From an uncultured Erysipelotrichaceae bacterium (GTDB taxonomy: Bacteria; Bacillota_I; Bacilli_A; RFN20; CAG-826), in NCBI GenBank assembly GCA_902798595.1, contig CADBXE010000006.1:1-64000 (forward strand): a DNA stretch of 64,000 nucleotides, written 5' to 3'. This document shows, in pieces, positions 39,502 to 48,851 of the stretch. The notes under the pieces are model-generated. The model did not search any database. It was not told where the DNA came from and saw nothing but the letters and a program-made list of their open reading frames with translations. The first letter of the stretch is position 1. Every line of letters starts with the position of its first letter. The position numbers were made by a program, and so were the translations under genes.

Positions 39502-39753
39502 TTAGTCCTGATTTGGGTCGTACAAGCGGACTTCAGTCACACCTGGAACTTCTTCTTGAAGAATAACTTCCACTAAATCTTTAATATCGTTGTTCGCATA
39601 AGCACAGTCCTGGCAAGCACCATGGAGAGTGACATAAACAACACCATCAACAAAAGACACAAAAGACACATCGCCACCGTCTCTTTGGAGGAAATGTCTG
39701 ATTTTGTCTAATGTCGCTGTAATAAGTTTTTCTGTATCGTCTTTCATATCCAA
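39502..39753 (-). CDS. NifU C-terminal-type iron-sulfur scaffold protein
   Basis: 83 residues, the NifU C-terminal (Nfu) domain alone, with the cluster-binding C-x-x-C in H-G-A-C-Q-D-C-A. It carries and passes Fe-S clusters. The frame opens at TTG 39753; ATG 39747 is the alternative. TAATAT lies 6 nt before the TTG and 12 nt before the ATG, with no ribosome binding site. The tRNA-Gln gene follows almost at once. Confidence 0.88.
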   Translation of the reverse strand: MDMKDDTEKLITATLDKIRHFLQRDGGDVSFVSFVDGVVYVTLHGACQDCAYANNDIKDLVEVILQEEVPGVTEVRLYDPNQD

Positions 39754-39830
39754 GTTAAGATATTAGCACAACCAAATAAAAAAGTTCACTTAAATGATAA
39801 AAAATATTATTAATACTATATAATATTGGT

Positions 39831-40244
39831 ATGAAAATTAAACTTGATGAATACGATAAGGTCAGTTTCTTGATTTCTGGTTTATTTCAATTTGAGGAGA
39901 ATGCACTCTTTTCTCAAGCGGCTTTAGCCATCACCGAAGATGAAATCCTTATTTATGATGACCACCGTCCAACCGATAAGAATGAAGGTGTTTATCATTA
40001 CGCCATTAAAAAGCGTTTTAAGATTTGTGATATCGATTTAGTGATAGATGAAAAGATTACCGGTAATGCAGATTTATCTAACTATGGACGCTTATATTTC
40101 TATCGTGAAGACGATGAAGACTCTTTTGAATTCTATTACATGCAAAATGATAAAAAAGAGTTATATAAACTATTAAAAGAACTTAATAAATTAGGCGTTC
40201 CAAACACTAAAAAGACCGCAAAGATTAAAGCCACAAAATTCTAA
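39831..40244 (+). CDS. Small cytoplasmic protein of unknown function
   Basis: 137 residues, no membrane segment. Alternating strands (A-A-L-A-I-T-E-D-E-I-L-I-Y-D-D) and a C-terminal helix give a PH-like look, but I cannot name the family. TATAAT (39819-39824) is exactly 6 nt before ATG with no ribosome binding site: leaderless. Confidence 0.65.
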   Translation: MKIKLDEYDKVSFLISGLFQFEENALFSQAALAITEDEILIYDDHRPTDKNEGVYHYAIKKRFKICDIDLVIDEKITGNADLSNYGRLYFYREDDEDSFEFYYMQNDKKELYKLLKELNKLGVPNTKKTAKIKATKF

Positions 40245-40330
40245 ATAATCACAAGTAAGTACTTTTATTGTTAATAAAAAAGACTTTCTTTTTTCTCATA
40301 AACAGTTAAGATATGTAACCGTATATTATT

Positions 40331-41653
40331 ATGGCTAAACAAAAACTAACAATCGCAGAGCAACTCGCAACAAGAGAATATAAAACCCCAGGCAACCTTG
40401 CTTGGTTCTTTTATGGGGTGCTAGCAAGACTCCCATTCTTTGGTCCTAAATATCATGTTACTTATAAGAAAATTGATGATATTAACAAATATAAAGGTCC
40501 TGCTTTTATTATTTGGAACCATCAATCTAGAAGAGACTATTTATTCTTAAAGAATTTAATCGCTCCTCATAAATTTAATATGCTCGCTGGTTATCAAGAA
40601 TTTTTTAGAAAGAAATTCGTTTGGTTATTTAAGCAAGCCCAAGTTATTCCAAAGAAGAACTTCACTAACGATCCAAAGAGCATTAGAGCGATGGACCGCA
40701 TTATCAAAAGTGGTGGTACAATTGCCTTTGCTCCAGAAGGTACATCTTCCATCTTTGGCCATAATCAACCAATTGTTCCAGGTACAGGTAGATTCTTAAA
40801 ATACTACCGTATCCCTGTTTACTTTATGAAATTGGAGGGGGCTTATCTCACCTCACACAAAGTGTGTATTGATGACCGTATTGGTAAAGTAAACGCTACA
40901 TTATCTTTATTATTTACTCCTGAAGATTTAAAACAAATGACTCCGGAAGAAATTGATTTAAAGATTAACGAAGTTTTCCATCACGATGACTATAAATGGA
41001 ATAAGACCGCTCGTGTTAAATATAAGAGTAAAGGTCGTATTATGACCAATATGCAAGACATGCTCTACAAATGTCCTAAGTGTGGCAAAGAAATGCGTAT
41101 GGACGCCGCTCATAGATATATTAGATGCCTAGAATGCGGTAATGGGGCAATCATGGATGACTATTATGATTTCCATCCATTTGATGATACTTGCAAAATC
41201 TTTGATACCCCAACTGATTGGCTAGACTGGGAAAGAGTCAATGTCATTCATGAAATTAGAGATAATAAAGATTTCTACATGGAAGAAGAAGTTGACCTTG
41301 GTGAACTTCCAGAATATAAACCAGTTAAAGATAACACTAAAACATCTATCCCATGTGGACATGGTAAGATCAGATTTGACCATGATGGTATTCACTTTGA
41401 TGGTATTAAAAACAATCAACCATGGCACTTTGATTTATCCTATAGTGTCATCTATTCCCCAATCATTGAAAACGATCTCACTCAATTTGCTCTCGCAGTA
41501 AATGAGAAAATTTATGACTTTATTCCAAAAAATCATGTTGTTGGCAAGATAATTCTTGTCATCGAAGAGATGCATAGATTACACTTTAATACATGGAAAA
41601 ACTTCCCTTGGAATGATTACATGTATAAGGGAACTGAATTAGAAAAGAAATAA
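40331..41653 (+). CDS. PlsC-type acyltransferase with internal zinc ribbon and C-terminal domain
   Basis: 440 residues. Residues ~15-230 form a 1-acylglycerol-3-phosphate acyltransferase domain with N-H-Q-S-R-R-D (the H-x4-D motif) and F-A-P-E-G-T-S-S. PlsC enzymes add the second acyl chain during phospholipid synthesis. A four-Cys zinc ribbon (C-P-K-C-G...C-L-E-C-G, about 252-280) and a ~150-residue C-terminal domain follow; these are not part of ordinary PlsC. No ribosome binding site is clear; TATATT lies 3 nt before ATG. Two membrane paralogues follow 2 nt apart. Confidence 0.85.
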   Translation: MAKQKLTIAEQLATREYKTPGNLAWFFYGVLARLPFFGPKYHVTYKKIDDINKYKGPAFIIWNHQSRRDYLFLKNLIAPHKFNMLAGYQEFFRKKFVWLFKQAQVIPKKNFTNDPKSIRAMDRIIKSGGTIAFAPEGTSSIFGHNQPIVPGTGRFLKYYRIPVYFMKLEGAYLTSHKVCIDDRIGKVNATLSLLFTPEDLKQMTPEEIDLKINEVFHHDDYKWNKTARVKYKSKGRIMTNMQDMLYKCPKCGKEMRMDAAHRYIRCLECGNGAIMDDYYDFHPFDDTCKIFDTPTDWLDWERVNVIHEIRDNKDFYMEEEVDLGELPEYKPVKDNTKTSIPCGHGKIRFDHDGIHFDGIKNNQPWHFDLSYSVIYSPIIENDLTQFALAVNEKIYDFIPKNHVVGKIILVIEEMHRLHFNTWKNFPWNDYMYKGTELEKK

Positions 41654-41655
41654 TT

Positions 41656-42543
41656 ATGAACAATCAAGAACCATACAGATATTGGAAAAATAAACGACAT
41701 GTCATTCATTTTTCTATTCTGATGGCGACTATCGCATTGTTCTTTTTATTTTTCTTTATCTATGTATTCTTTTGTGAAGATAATAGTCCATTTGTTAATG
41801 TATTAACGGCTTCATTATTATCAATCTGCCTTGCGTTAATCGCTTTTTTAATCGATTTCATATTCTTTCTTTATAGAAAAAATAATAAAGATAAGCCCGT
41901 GGAACAAGCTCCTCAAAATCAAGTGGAGATTAAAGCGGAAGTTGGTTCCCCTTCTATAGAAACTAAAGAGCAAGCGAAAGTGGAAACCACTAGTGAAGAG
42001 AAACAAGAACAACCAGTTTTTGAATCTAACGTCAAAGTACTTAACGGTGCTAAATTTAGTAAAACTGCGTTATTGACCTATTATGGAGTGTTCTGGAGTC
42101 TTGTGGCCCTTTGGCTTTTGTTCTCCCTTATTTATTCCGGAATCGTTTATTTAATTAATATTAATCATCCTAAGGGAAGTGTTCTTCCAATCATTATTGG
42201 GGTGAGCATTGCCGCTAGTCTATTTATCTTGTTTTATATCGTCGCATTATGGGCCAATTATAGTAACTCTAAAACAAACAAAATTACTGATATGTATGTA
42301 AAGGTTTATAAAGACCGCTACGAATACGGTTATCATGAAGAAAATCCAAATACATTAAAAAGTGAAATTAAAATGCTTATTTATTTCCGTAATGCTAATT
42401 ATATGGAAACAAAAAAATATATCGTCTTTAAAGGCATTGTTAATCGTAATACCACAATGCTTCTTTTAGAAAAAGATGACCCTGATGATGTTAATATTAT
42501 CGAACAAATTAAAAAAGGCATTAAGGCTGCGAAAGGGAAATAA
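41656..42543 (+). CDS. Membrane protein, first of two tandem paralogues
   Basis: 295 residues. Two N-terminal helices (about 17-40, 48-70), a charged linker, two more helices (about 135-160, 170-195), then a ~90-residue cytoplasmic domain that resembles YcxB-like tails. The opening Y-W-K-N-K-R-H-V-I-H-F is shared with the next gene. Function unknown. Confidence 0.65.
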   Translation: MNNQEPYRYWKNKRHVIHFSILMATIALFFLFFFIYVFFCEDNSPFVNVLTASLLSICLALIAFLIDFIFFLYRKNNKDKPVEQAPQNQVEIKAEVGSPSIETKEQAKVETTSEEKQEQPVFESNVKVLNGAKFSKTALLTYYGVFWSLVALWLLFSLIYSGIVYLININHPKGSVLPIIIGVSIAASLFILFYIVALWANYSNSKTNKITDMYVKVYKDRYEYGYHEENPNTLKSEIKMLIYFRNANYMETKKYIVFKGIVNRNTTMLLLEKDDPDDVNIIEQIKKGIKAAKGK

Positions 42544-42545
42544 TT

Positions 42546-43472
42546 ATGATTCAACAATATAATTATTGGAAAAGAAAAAGACACGTTATTGTTTTTATCT
42601 TAACTGTTACTCTTTTAACTGCGTTTATTGTGTTTCTTGTTTTAGGCGCTGTTGACACCCTTAAACACGATGAAGCGTTTGCATCATATGATCCAGATTA
42701 TGAAACGCCATATATTCTTCCAACTGGTGTCTGCTTTATTTTGAGCTTCTTTATGCTCATTTATTTCTTCACTGATTTATTCTATTTCTTCAGAATGAGA
42801 AGAAGATTAAGACAGACTATTGGCAACAATGTTGAAATCAAACCATTAAATAGTGATGCCGCTATGTCATATAGTGCCGATAATAAGCTTTTATCATCTG
42901 GTGTTATCGCTGATGTTAATAAAAGCGAAGTGGAAGAAGAAACTGCCGAATACGCTTATAAAGTGGAAATTGATGAAGCATATAAAGATACAGGTGCCTT
43001 AATAGTGTATATGGCCACTAAGCCATTTATTCTCTCGTATTTAATGATACTTGTAGTAATTGCGATGCTTTGGCTCCTAGTTAATATGGGAGACCTATTA
43101 GGTGGGCTTTCTAATCTCATCTCACTAGCGGTTATTTCCTTCCTTATCTTCTTAATTGGTTATATTCTTTTATTCATTATTTCCGCTGCTACTAAGAAGA
43201 AAAGAAAGAAATTCACTAAAGAAGTGGGCTATAGAATATACGCTGATCACCTTGAACAATATCTTATTCAAGATAAAAAAGGTAGTTTAGTGGAAATTCG
43301 TCACAAAATCTTTTTTAACGCAAAGATGAAACATAAAGAAACTAAAAAGCATCTCTTCTTTAAAGAGTTAAATAATGGCCAAATGTTGGCTTTAATGTTA
43401 ACCAAGAGAATCATGCCTGAAGAAGCAATGGCACTCATCAAAGGCAAAATTGAAAAAATCGCCAAGAAATAG
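42546..43472 (+). CDS. Membrane protein, second of two tandem paralogues
   Basis: 308 residues, same plan as its neighbour: Y-W-K-R-K-R-H-V-I-V-F start, two helix pairs, and a basic cytoplasmic tail with K-E-T-K-K-H-L-F-F-K. The duplicated arrangement and 2-nt spacing suggest a heteromeric membrane pair co-expressed with the acyltransferase. It converges on glyA with 2 nt between stop codons and no visible terminator. Confidence 0.65.
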   Translation: MIQQYNYWKRKRHVIVFILTVTLLTAFIVFLVLGAVDTLKHDEAFASYDPDYETPYILPTGVCFILSFFMLIYFFTDLFYFFRMRRRLRQTIGNNVEIKPLNSDAAMSYSADNKLLSSGVIADVNKSEVEEETAEYAYKVEIDEAYKDTGALIVYMATKPFILSYLMILVVIAMLWLLVNMGDLLGGLSNLISLAVISFLIFLIGYILLFIISAATKKKRKKFTKEVGYRIYADHLEQYLIQDKKGSLVEIRHKIFFNAKMKHKETKKHLFFKELNNGQMLALMLTKRIMPEEAMALIKGKIEKIAKK

Positions 43473-43474
43473 TA

Positions 43475-44683
43475 TTAAATATCTTGAATTTGTTTCCAGT
43501 TATTAACTAGGTTAGAGACCAACTCTCTAGCCTTTTCTTTATCTATTTGCTTGCTTAAATAATTATGGATAATAACCGCTACTTGTTCAGCTTGTTCTTT
43601 GGTGCAACCTCTAGTGGTGACAGCGGCAAAGCCTAAACGTAAACCACTTGTTTTAGCAGGAGATAAGGTATCATTAGGAATCATATTCTTATTAGTGGTG
43701 ATATTGATATCTTCTAACGCTAATTGTGCTTCTTTGCCGTTAATACCATAGGTATCTAAAACATTAACTAAGAATAAATGGTTATCAGTACCGGAGACTT
43801 TGGCCCCTAATTCTTGGAGTTTATCCGCACAAGCTTTAGTGTTAATCATTACTTGCTTAATGTAAACTTTAAATTCATCACTCATCGCTTCTTTAAAGCA
43901 AATCGCTTTAGCGGCAATAATATGTTCCAATGGTCCACCTTGATAATATGGGAAGATAGCGGAATTAATGCGCTTAATAAGTTCTTCGCTGTTAGTGAGG
44001 ATAATACCGCCTCTTGGACCTCTTAATGTTTTGTGAGTGGTGGAGGTTACCACATCAGCATATGGCACTGGACTTGGATGAAGACCGGCAGCCACTAAAC
44101 CGGCGATATGGGCCATATCGACCATGAAATACGCTCCTACTTTATCAGCGATTTCCTTAAATCTTTTGAAATCAATAGTGTATGGATAAGCGCTATAGCC
44201 CGCCATAATGAGGTTTGGTTTTTCTTCTAAAGCAATGCGCTCAATAATATCGTAATCTAAATGGCCATCCTTTAATGGATAGTGGACAAAGTTATATAAA
44301 TGGGATGAGAAAGAAACAGGAGAACCGTGTGTTAAATGACCACCGTCATTAAGCACTAAAGAAAGAATCTTACCACCATCTGGAAGTAACGCTCTATAAG
44401 CGGCAGCGTTAGCTTGTGAGCCACTATGTGGTTGCACGTTTGCGTACTTACTACCAAATAACTTACACAATCTATCAATTGCGAGGTTTTCAACCTCGTC
44501 AACGACTTCACAACCACCATAATATCTATGGCCAGGGAAGCCTTCGGCATATTTATTGGTGAGAATAGAAGCACACATATCTCTCACGTCTTGACTAGCG
44601 TAGTTTTCACTAGCGATGAGCTCAATGCCTCTGTTTTGTCTTTCTTGTTCTAAAAGTACAAGTCTGTTTAATTCTTTATCCAT
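43475..44683 (-). CDS. glyA: Serine hydroxymethyltransferase
   Basis: A 402-residue PLP enzyme that makes glycine and 5,10-methylene-tetrahydrofolate from serine. The PLP-Lys motif [13 protein letters not shown] is intact, as are E-L-I-A-S-E-N-Y and [13 protein letters not shown] precedes ATG. Confidence 0.97.
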   Translation of the reverse strand: MDKELNRLVLLEQERQNRGIELIASENYASQDVRDMCASILTNKYAEGFPGHRYYGGCEVVDEVENLAIDRLCKLFGSKYANVQPHSGSQANAAAYRALLPDGGKILSLVLNDGGHLTHGSPVSFSSHLYNFVHYPLKDGHLDYDIIERIALEEKPNLIMAGYSAYPYTIDFKRFKEIADKVGAYFMVDMAHIAGLVAAGLHPSPVPYADVVTSTTHKTLRGPRGGIILTNSEELIKRINSAIFPYYQGGPLEHIIAAKAICFKEAMSDEFKVYIKQVMINTKACADKLQELGAKVSGTDNHLFLVNVLDTYGINGKEAQLALEDINITTNKNMIPNDTLSPAKTSGLRLGFAAVTTRGCTKEQAEQVAVIIHNYLSKQIDKEKARELVSNLVNNWKQIQDI

Positions 44684-44724
44684 ATGATTAATTACCTTTG
44701 AACCTATCTTACATTATTAAAAAT

Positions 44725-44758
44725 ATAAAGAAAAGAACTCTCTGTTAAGAAAGTTCTT
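44725..44758 (-). terminator. Terminator of the histone-like gene
   Basis: Minus strand AAGAACTTTC-ttaaca-GAGAGTTCTT followed by TTCTTTATA. Confidence 0.82.
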
Positions 44759-44780
44759 ATTCTAAATTAAGAGATAACCC

Positions 44781-44951
44781 TTATTCCTTTTCGGCAAGGA
44801 TTTCTTGACGGCGAACTTTGCAGAGTTTTGCTAATTCGCTAAGAGCTTTACGAGCACGGCCAGCTGCGGCTTTGTTACCTTTTTCAACGAATTTTTCGTT
44901 TTCAGCGACGAATGCTTCGTAGGCTGCTTTAATTTGTTCTAAAGTTGACAT
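44781..44951 (-). CDS. Small histone H1/Hc1-like DNA-binding protein
   Basis: A 56-residue basic helical protein: M-S-T-L-E-Q-I-K, then G-N-K-A-A-A-G-R-A-R-K-A-L-S-E-L-A-K-L-C-K. This central part closely resembles the Hc1-type histone-like family of Chlamydiae and Bacteroidota (G-N-K-A-A-G-T-R-A-R-K-A), which binds DNA non-specifically. AGAGGAA precedes ATG and a terminator follows, so it is a separate transcription unit between glyA and the ABC operon. Confidence 0.8.
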   Translation of the reverse strand: MSTLEQIKAAYEAFVAENEKFVEKGNKAAAGRARKALSELAKLCKVRRQEILAEKE

Positions 44952-45024
44952 TATAATTTCCTCTAGTTTTTTGCCTTTCTAATTTAACTTTATAGAAAAG
45001 CAGGCTAAATGTGAATGATTTTTG

Positions 45025-46038
45025 TCAAAAATTAATGTTTGCCTTTTTTAGGAAAGCTTTGGTTCTTTCTTCTTTTGGATGATTGAAGAATGATTTGCTA
45101 TCCCCGCTTTCAACGATATATCCCTCATCCATAAATATCACCTTATTAGCAACGTTCTTAGCAAAGTTCATTTCATGAGTAACCACAATCATGGTTCTAC
45201 CTTCGTTAGCGAGTTTCTTCATGACTTCTAAGACTTCGTTAACCATTTCAGGGTCTAAAGCACTAGTGGGTTCGTCAAATAAAATAATCTCTGGATCCAT
45301 GCATAGAGCACGGGCGATGGCCACTCTTTGTTTTTGACCCCCAGAAAGAGCGCGTGGGCGATAATTCATACGGTCTTGCATATTTACTTTAGTTAATTCT
45401 TTAATCGCTCTCTCTTTAGCTTCTTCGTGACTACGTTTTAAGACTCTTGTCTGCGCAATAGTGCAGTTTTTTAAAGAGTCCATATTGTTAAAGAGATTAA
45501 AGCTTTGGAAGACCATTGTCATCTTGCTACGCATCGTGTTTCTTTGCTTTTCGCTAATCGCCATGGATGGATGTTCATTAATAAACGCTTCATAAGCAGT
45601 CTTATCAAAGAACTGCTCTTTTCTAGGTCTGTCATTAAGCACCTTTTTATAAGCCTTTTTACACTCTCTAACGCGACGATAGTTTTCTTTAGTTTTATAT
45701 CCCTCAATAATCTTATTTTGATAAATCGCTAAGATATCTTCGGCGTCCACAAGTCTAAGGTCATATTGATCTAAGGCTTCATGATATTTAGTGTAGTCCA
45801 CAAAATCATCCTTGCATTTCTCAATATTAAAGTATGGCTCACCTTTAAAAGACAATAATCCTCTTGTTGGTTCTTCTAATAAGTTTAAACATCTTAAGAA
45901 TGTGGACTTACCAGAACCACTAGGACCAATAATCGCTATGACGTCACCCTTATTAACGGTCAAGCTAATATCTTTAAGGACTCTATTTGCCTCAAAGAAT
46001 TTGGCTAAGTTTTTAACTTCTAAAACAACATCACTCAT
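45025..46038 (-). CDS. Amino-acid ABC transporter ATP-binding protein with ~90-residue insertion, predicted lysine
   Basis: A 337-residue GlnQ/HisP-type ATPase with Walker [10 protein letters not shown] (Lys44), Q-loop V-F-Q-S-F-N-L-F (Gln178), signature L-S-G-G-Q-K-Q-R and Walker [14 protein letters not shown]. Family members are about 240 residues with about 45 residues between Walker A and the Q-loop; here the gap is 134, filled by a charged, Tyr/Lys/Glu-rich segment. The catalytic motifs are intact. The start overlaps the permease stop by 4 nt. Confidence 0.93.
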   Translation of the reverse strand: MSDVVLEVKNLAKFFEANRVLKDISLTVNKGDVIAIIGPSGSGKSTFLRCLNLLEEPTRGLLSFKGEPYFNIEKCKDDFVDYTKYHEALDQYDLRLVDAEDILAIYQNKIIEGYKTKENYRRVRECKKAYKKVLNDRPRKEQFFDKTAYEAFINEHPSMAISEKQRNTMRSKMTMVFQSFNLFNNMDSLKNCTIAQTRVLKRSHEEAKERAIKELTKVNMQDRMNYRPRALSGGQKQRVAIARALCMDPEIILFDEPTSALDPEMVNEVLEVMKKLANEGRTMIVVTHEMNFAKNVANKVIFMDEGYIVESGDSKSFFNHPKEERTKAFLKKANINF

Positions 46039-46823
46039 GCAAATAGTCCTCTTTTAAATCTCGCAAATGGATTAAGAGATATTTTCTTTCCATCTAATTT
46101 CTTTTCAATAAGTTTCAAGATACCCGCGGCTAATAAAGTTAGAACTAAATAGATAAGGGCTAAGATTAAATATCCCTCTAAGAAAGCATATGAAGCACTG
46201 GAAATCACTTTCATACGATAATATAACTCAGTAGTGGCTATCACATTGAGTACTGAAGAGTCTTTAATGTTAACGATTAATTCGTTACCAATAGTGGGCA
46301 AAGAATTTCTAATTGCCTGTGGTAGGACCACAAAAAAGGATGTTTCACTGCTTTTCATACCAAGCGATCTAGCGCCTTCAACTTGGCCCATATCCACGCC
46401 ATTAAGGCCAGATTGGACAATTTCCGCCATATAGGCTGCGGTATTAAAGGTAATAACAATTAAGCCTGCAAAGAACCAACCATTAAAGACGTTACTAATC
46501 ATGCCTGGGAATCTAATATTGTCCCAGTTCAGTCCTAATGCAGCACAACCATACTTAAAGATTAAGGCTTGAACCATCATCGGGGTGCCTCTTAAAACCA
46601 CTGAGTAGATATTACATAACCATCTAACGACACTTAATCCAATTCTTTTAAACCAGTTCATCGTAGGTTTGGTTTTAATGTTTTTGCCATACGCAATAAA
46701 CACACCCAAAAATAGACCCACAACTGTACCAAATACAGAAAGAATAATGGTGGATATAACACCAGAAATTAGTAAAGCCTGGTTGTTAGCGAAGATATTA
46801 ACGACTTTTCCAAAATCAATCAT
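46035..46823 (-). CDS. Amino-acid ABC transporter permease, predicted lysine
   Basis: A 262-residue HisM/GlnP-type permease with five or six helices and the ATPase-docking loop E-G-A-R-S-L-G-M, followed by [15 protein letters not shown], the polar-amino-acid uptake signature. It lies between binding protein and ATPase and is controlled by the lysine riboswitch. Confidence 0.93.
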   Translation of the reverse strand: MIDFGKVVNIFANNQALLISGVISTIILSVFGTVVGLFLGVFIAYGKNIKTKPTMNWFKRIGLSVVRWLCNIYSVVLRGTPMMVQALIFKYGCAALGLNWDNIRFPGMISNVFNGWFFAGLIVITFNTAAYMAEIVQSGLNGVDMGQVEGARSLGMKSSETSFFVVLPQAIRNSLPTIGNELIVNIKDSSVLNVIATTELYYRMKVISSASYAFLEGYLILALIYLVLTLLAAGILKLIEKKLDGKKISLNPFARFKRGLFA

Positions 46824-46828
46824 CTTAA

Positions 46829-47689
46829 TTAACCGTTACTTCTTCTAGAGGCTTCGCCCATCATTGTGCTTCTTTCATCTTGTGTTAGTTTTCTTAAAGA
46901 AGCGTTTAAATCATTCAGCAATTCCGTGTTACCTTTCTTAAGACCAATATTAACGGATAAACCTTCCAAGTCACCTTCGTTTAAGAAAGAATAATCACAA
47001 TATAAAACACCTAAGCCTTCAAGAGACGACATGGCTTCCACAACTGGAAGTTCTGCCGGCATTGCGAAAGAAATACCACGTTGAACATCTAAAGCGGCTA
47101 AAGGATATGTTTGTTGAGCGGCGCTGTGCTTAATGTTATATGTTGAAGCGCTTACGAAGTAATCTTCAATAATATCGTCGCCAACAACATTAGCCTGACA
47201 GACTAATGATTGTCCTCTAAATAATTCTTTTAATCCCTCATATGAAAGTGGATTGTCTTTAGAATTACCCGCTGGGATATTGCTTTCTTTAATTAAGAAG
47301 GCTAAATCACTTTTTAAATATGGTTCTGTGAAATCGATAGTCTTTCTTCTTTCAGCAGTGCTTGACATACCCGCTAAAACCATATTAATAGAGCCGCTAT
47401 TTAAAGAAGGAATAAGATCATCCCATTCAATTCTTTTAATAACAACATCTCTACCTAAATCTGTAGATAAGTATCTAGCGACAGCGATATCATAACCATC
47501 AGCGAATTCGTTTGTGCCATCAATTGGTAATGTAAATTCGTTAGCCTTGTTTTCTGTCCAGTTAAAAGGTTGATATGCACATTCCATACCAATGACTAAT
47601 TTGGAATTATCAACTTGTGATGTCCCACACGCGGATAAAGATAATGATGATAAAAGCGTTAATAACGCGAATAAATTGTTTCGTCTCAT
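46829..47689 (-). CDS. Amino-acid ABC transporter substrate-binding lipoprotein, predicted lysine
   Basis: A 286-residue SBP_bac_3 protein with lipobox L-S-A-C. Ligand-pocket segments G-M-E-C-A-Y-Q-P-F-N-W, G-Y-D-I-A-V-A-R-Y and M-S-S-T-A-E-R-R-K-T-I-D-F-T-E-P-Y are typical of polar amino-acid binders. First gene of the operon, directly behind the lysine riboswitch, which gives the ligand. Confidence 0.93.
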   Translation of the reverse strand: MRRNNLFALLTLLSSLSLSACGTSQVDNSKLVIGMECAYQPFNWTENKANEFTLPIDGTNEFADGYDIAVARYLSTDLGRDVVIKRIEWDDLIPSLNSGSINMVLAGMSSTAERRKTIDFTEPYLKSDLAFLIKESNIPAGNSKDNPLSYEGLKELFRGQSLVCQANVVGDDIIEDYFVSASTYNIKHSAAQQTYPLAALDVQRGISFAMPAELPVVEAMSSLEGLGVLYCDYSFLNEGDLEGLSVNIGLKKGNTELLNDLNASLRKLTQDERSTMMGEASRRSNG

Positions 47690-47707
47690 TGATGAAACCC
47701 CTTTCCT

Positions 47708-47740
47708 AAAAAATAAGATTGCATTCTATCGATGCAATCT
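47708..47740 (-). terminator. Terminator of the lysine riboswitch
   Basis: Minus strand AGATTGCAT-cgatagA-ATGCAATCT with TATTTTTT after it, between the aptamer and the first gene. Confidence 0.9.
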
Positions 47741-47759
47741 CATGAACATTCAGGATTTC

Positions 47760-47923
47760 ATCAATAGCTCCTCTACAATAGTCTATTGTAGGAGTGCATA
47801 AGATGTTCTCTTATACCCCAACTCACTTAAGTGTCCCTAAGTGGTTTCGGCGGTATTTCCTTTCGTAAGCTTCATCGACTACCGTCTCAACTTACTACTG
47901 ATAAAGACCGCGCCTCTATCAAT
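47760..47923 (-). promoter_or_regulatory. Lysine riboswitch (L box)
   Basis: Minus-strand core words appear in the L-box order: GATAGAGGCGCGG (47920-47908), AGTAGTAAG, GATGAAGCTTACGAAAGG, CCGCCGAAAC and a closing GAGCTATTGATG. P1 forms between ATTGATAG (47923-47916) and CTATTGAT (47767-47760). It should switch off the transporter when lysine is plentiful. Confidence 0.92.
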
Positions 47924-47933
47924 CTATGCGAAT

Positions 47934-47961
47934 ATCATATATGATTTTTGAAACATGTCAA
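47934..47961 (-). promoter_or_regulatory. Promoter of the lysine riboswitch transcript
   Basis: Minus strand TTGACA (47961-47956), 16 bp, TATGAT (47939-47934): close to consensus. Confidence 0.88.
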
Positions 47962-48044
47962 TATTAATGCTTTTTATTTTTTGTTTAGCAGATATTCCTC
48001 GTTTAATCAGTCTAATTGGTAGAAAAGATACTTGGCCCAAAACA

Positions 48045-48073
48045 TTGAAAGCTTTTTCATAGGTCAGTATAAT
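48045..48073 (+). promoter_or_regulatory. Promoter of the 203-residue membrane protein gene
   Basis: TTGAAA (48045-48050), 17 bp, TATAAT (48068-48073). Confidence 0.82.
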
Positions 48074-48097
48074 CTATTAGGAAGGTGGACATATTAT

Positions 48098-48709
48098 ATG
48101 CGCACAAAATACGAATTTAAGAAATTTCCTGTTGCCGCGGTTACTTTGACAATTATTAGTTTAGTACTTGCCGTCTTAGCAACATCTATTTCCATTACCG
48201 CAACCGATAGTGGTTTCCATGGTGATTATCATTTAGGTGGTTTAGCCATTATTGAAGTTGTCGCTGCTGTTTTGTTCTTAGCAGGCTTAACAACTGGTAA
48301 AGGTGGCTTAGTCAAAGTTATTTCCATTATCTTAACAGTAGCTTTAGTCATCACATCATTTGTCTTAGCGATTGTTAAATTAACTGATCATGATGTTCTT
48401 TACTTCTCCATTTCCTTGATGATGCTCATTTCATCAGTCTTAGAACTCATCTATTTCTTAAGTGTTAAAGGTGATGGCAGAATTTCTAAATTATATATGG
48501 TTGCTAGTATCACATTCTGTGGTTTAGTGGCTTTATATGGTGTTGTCTATACCACAATTGACTTAATTGATTTAGCTCAATACAACTATCCAGTTCAAAT
48601 CGATAACTACTTATTATTATTCGGTTTAGCTTTCATTGCTTCTTTACCGGTTGTCTCTTACGCATCATTGGCCAAAGAAGAGGAAGATAAACCAAGCTTA
48701 GAAGCCTAA
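48098..48709 (+). CDS. Four- to six-helix membrane protein of unknown function
   Basis: 203 residues from ATG 48098 (GGAAGGTGG at 48080-48088). Five or six hydrophobic segments, short loops and an acidic tail. Not recognised. It has its own promoter and terminator, so it is monocistronic. Confidence 0.65.
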   Translation: MRTKYEFKKFPVAAVTLTIISLVLAVLATSISITATDSGFHGDYHLGGLAIIEVVAAVLFLAGLTTGKGGLVKVISIILTVALVITSFVLAIVKLTDHDVLYFSISLMMLISSVLELIYFLSVKGDGRISKLYMVASITFCGLVALYGVVYTTIDLIDLAQYNYPVQIDNYLLLFGLAFIASLPVVSYASLAKEEEDKPSLEA

Positions 48710-48736
48710 TACAATTATTTTAGAGAATAAATAAAT

Positions 48737-48766
48737 GCGACTATCTTAATCGATGGTCGCTTTTAT
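48737..48766 (+). terminator. Terminator after the membrane protein gene
   Basis: GCGACTATC-ttaat-CGATGGTCGC followed by TTTTATT. Confidence 0.85.
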
Positions 48767-48851
48767 TAATGAGAACAAAAGTATATTGTTTCAAAACAAC
48801 AACGTTTCTTGCTATGATGGATTTAGATAGAAGGATTGGAGAAACATAATA

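Noticed and set aside
44960-45010. A promoter with TTGACA for the histone-like gene
   Set aside because: The TTGACA on the minus strand lies 28 bp from TATAAA, too far for a normal promoter, and no better pair was found.
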